Assembly (NCBI GenBank): GCA_003712055.1
Contig: RHLJ01000004.1
Coordinates: 372,001 to 436,000, forward strand
Reading direction: 5' to 3'
Length of the DNA: 64,000 nt
Source of the DNA: Balneola sp.
Lineage (GTDB): Bacteria; Bacteroidota; Rhodothermia; Balneolales; Balneolaceae
In this document: piece after piece, positions 62,194-64,000 of the stretch
How positions within the stretch are numbered: the stretch's first letter is position 1
How the letters are laid out: every line of letters begins with the position of its first letter
Position numbers and translations under genes: made by a program
The notes under the pieces: model-generated
Databases searched by the model: none
What the model saw: the letters and a program-made list of their open reading frames with translations, nothing else
Told to the model about the DNA's origin: nothing

Positions 62194-63705
62194 ATGGATG
62201 TAAAAGATAACATATCATTAAAACAAAGTAGAGTAGTAGTCATTTTTTCTTTGGCTCTCTTCTTAGTTAGTTGCTCATTAGATAAGGAGAAAGAGTATAA
62301 AACGATAGAGCCAGAACTTCTTACCACCACAGTTTATGAACCAGTTGATCGTGATCTGGCGCAAATAAAACAAAGTGGTGTGCTCAGAATGATTACTAGC
62401 TATAGCTCAGGATCTTATTTCTTGTATAGAGGGATTCAGGTAGGATTTGAGTACGAGCTGGTAAAAGAGTTTGCCCAAAAAAATGACATGGCTCTCGAAG
62501 TGATAATCCCTGCCGAAGGAGAAAATCCGTACGATCTTCTAAACAGTGGGGCAGGAGATTTGATTGCTGCAAATTATACCATCACTAACGAAAGAGAAGA
62601 GTTGGTAAATTTTACCCGTCCCTATAACCTGGTTAATCAAATTATAGTGCTTTCTGAAGGGCTGGGTGTAGAACCAGAAAGTATCTCTGAGCTTTCGGGG
62701 ATCCCTATCACGATTCGAAGGAATAGCTCATATTTTCAGGAATTAAAGAAGCTTCAGGATGAGGGGTTTGATATCCAAATAAATGTAGTTTCAGAGGATA
62801 TGGATACCGAAACCCTACTATTCCAGGTTGCGAATGGAGTGTATGAAGCTACTGTGGCTGATGATAATATTTTCTATGCCAGCAATAAATATATGAGTGG
62901 TTTGATAAGGGGACCTATAATTGCAGAAAACGATGAAATTGCATGGGCGGTTAGAAAAAACTCTTCGGATCTAACTACAAAGATGAACCAGTTCTTGTAT
63001 CAGCATTTTAAATATGCTGATAATGGAGTGCCAAAAAGGTCTGCATTTCTGAATGTGCTTAGGAAGAAGTACTATGAGGGTAGTTCTCAGATTGCTGATT
63101 ATTTTAGCCCTGAGTTTCAGAGTAATCAGTATGGATTGATATCTCCTTATGACAGCTTAATGCAGGTTGTAGCTAATGAATTTGATCTGGATTGGGTAAT
63201 GCTTACTGCCATAGCTGCTCAAGAATCCAGATTTGATCCAAGATCGGAAAGCTGGGCAGGAGCGATTGGTATTATGCAGGTTCTGCCAAGATTTTCAGAT
63301 GTCCCTTTCGATTCATTATTCGTTCCTGAACACAATATTCGTGAAGGCGCAAGAATTATAAAAGCGCACTTAGAGCATTATGCCTACATGGATTCTACAA
63401 ATCAATGGCAATTGGCGTTGGCAACTTATAATGCTGGTATGGGACACCTGGCAGATGCCCGCAGATTGTCGATAGATCAAAACTTAAATCCCAATGAATG
63501 GGAGAGTGTTTCAGAATCATTACTTAAGCTCATGCAGAGAAGGTATTATCAGCATGCTCGTTATGGCTTTTGTCGGGGTATCGAGACCGTTAGGTATGTG
63601 AATGAAATTATGAATCGCTATGGTACATACCAGGCTATTTTGGCTCTTAACAATTCCCGCCCAGCAAATATTCAGGGAGTATTTGGGATAAAAACCCTGA
63701 ATTAA
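62194..63705 (+). CDS. mltF: MltF-like membrane-bound lytic murein transglycosylase
   Basis: 503 residues. Lipoprotein signal with lipobox LVSC, Cys27. A family-3 solute-binding domain (about 55-290, LRMITSYSSGSYFLYRGIQVG, NEREELVNFTRPY) is followed by an SLT transglycosylase domain (about 325-490) with catalytic Glu344 in AAQESRFDPRS and GAIGIMQVLP, LATYNAGMGHL. It cleaves peptidoglycan glycan strands at the inner face of the outer membrane; the binding domain may sense muropeptides. Its stop shares TTAA with the convergent phosphatase gene. Confidence 0.92.
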   Translation: MDVKDNISLKQSRVVVIFSLALFLVSCSLDKEKEYKTIEPELLTTTVYEPVDRDLAQIKQSGVLRMITSYSSGSYFLYRGIQVGFEYELVKEFAQKNDMALEVIIPAEGENPYDLLNSGAGDLIAANYTITNEREELVNFTRPYNLVNQIIVLSEGLGVEPESISELSGIPITIRRNSSYFQELKKLQDEGFDIQINVVSEDMDTETLLFQVANGVYEATVADDNIFYASNKYMSGLIRGPIIAENDEIAWAVRKNSSDLTTKMNQFLYQHFKYADNGVPKRSAFLNVLRKKYYEGSSQIADYFSPEFQSNQYGLISPYDSLMQVVANEFDLDWVMLTAIAAQESRFDPRSESWAGAIGIMQVLPRFSDVPFDSLFVPEHNIREGARIIKAHLEHYAYMDSTNQWQLALATYNAGMGHLADARRLSIDQNLNPNEWESVSESLLKLMQRRYYQHARYGFCRGIETVRYVNEIMNRYGTYQAILALNNSRPANIQGVFGIKTLN

Positions 63706-64000
63706 TTCACTTTCAGTACGATCATAGTAATATCATCGTACTGAATATTATCAGAGAAAACGTTGATGTCTTCGATGATTGCCTGCATAATCTCTTCTGA
63801 AGACTTCCCTTTGTTTTTTTGGATACACTCTATCAGGCGTTCCTCTTCATACTCTTCTGTTTGATCGGGATTCATAGCCTCTGTTACCCCATCCGTAAAA
63901 AATACGAGCAAGTCACCAGATTGAAATTCTATTTCTGAACATTCATAAGGCATAAGGGTAGGCATTGCTCCAAGTATAACACCACCTTCTTCTAACAGAC
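63702..64000 (-). CDS. SpoIIE/PP2C-type serine phosphatase, C-terminal part (runs off the window)
   Basis: About 99 C-terminal residues are visible and the frame is open through base 64000. EEGGVILGAMP, GDLLVFFTDGVTEAMN (metal-binding Asp), and YDDITMIVLKV are classic for the PP2C_SIG/SpoIIE domain found in RsbU-like regulators of anti-anti-sigma factors. The sensor part lies beyond the right edge. The internal ATG at 63965 is not the start. Confidence 0.85.
   Translation of the reverse strand, partial: LLEEGGVILGAMPTLMPYECSEIEFQSGDLLVFFTDGVTEAMNPDQTEEYEEERLIECIQKNKGKSSEEIMQAIIEDINVFSDNIQYDDITMIVLKVN

Overview
The window looks like a chromosomal segment of a free-living member of the Bacteroidota/Balneolota line, most likely a Balneolales-type organism (inference, not tested by database search). 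Supporting signs are two large secreted proteins ending in a type IX secretion (T9SS) sorting domain with the YPNPFNP signature, Bacteroidota-type promoters (TAnnTTTG), weak Shine-Dalgarno use with several TTG starts, a Bat (aerotolerance) cluster, bacillithiol synthesis (bshA), a DUF4293 protein and a small PID-CTERM protein. It holds about 48 protein genes. I saw no rRNA, tRNA, CRISPR array or insertion sequence. No stretch over 300 bases lacks a gene.

Layout. 1-12.1 kb: a propeller-type sensor kinase and its LuxR-type response regulator, a 2655-residue secreted protein with three beta-propellers, and a 69-residue PID-CTERM protein. 12.2-16.7 kb: an mhqE-mhqD-like quinone/electrophile detoxification pair read leftward, a small zinc-ribbon protein, an M48 protease and a PLP trans-sulfuration enzyme. 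16.8-24.1 kb: a 2-oxoacid dehydrogenase E2, panC-panD, and an adaptor/FtsX-like permease/TolC export operon with no ATPase gene beside it. 24.1-29.9 kb (leftward): yebC, batC-like, a Gln-rich protein, batD, batE and an M20 peptidase. 30-34.3 kb: bshA, an AT-rich orphan membrane protein, sucC and a lipoprotein.

34.4-50.2 kb is an extracellular polysaccharide locus: two UDP-GlcNAc 2-epimerases flanking pyrR-pyrB, a GT2 enzyme whose start codon cannot be found, two GT4 enzymes, a secreted TIM-barrel-like T9SS protein, Wzz-, Wzy-, Wzx- and Wza-like proteins. No priming glycosyltransferase or Wzc-type kinase is visible, so these must lie elsewhere or be absent. 50.3-58.2 kb: an EamA transporter, then a TetR-TolC-adaptor-RND efflux operon with a perfect operator-like palindrome just before the tetR start. 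58.2-64 kb: DUF4293, a second EamA transporter, a TonB-dependent receptor, an MltF-like lytic transglycosylase and the 3' part of a SpoIIE-type phosphatase that runs off the right edge.

The most promising undescribed signals are: a repeated dyad (CTACG-N6-CGTAG in a longer shared context) before both the response regulator and the giant secreted protein, suggesting a dedicated regulon; the three-times-seven repeat layout of that protein with a PID-CTERM partner; a perfect 10-bp inverted repeat before mhqE; and the missing start of the GT2 gene. All functions are read from sequence and family knowledge only.
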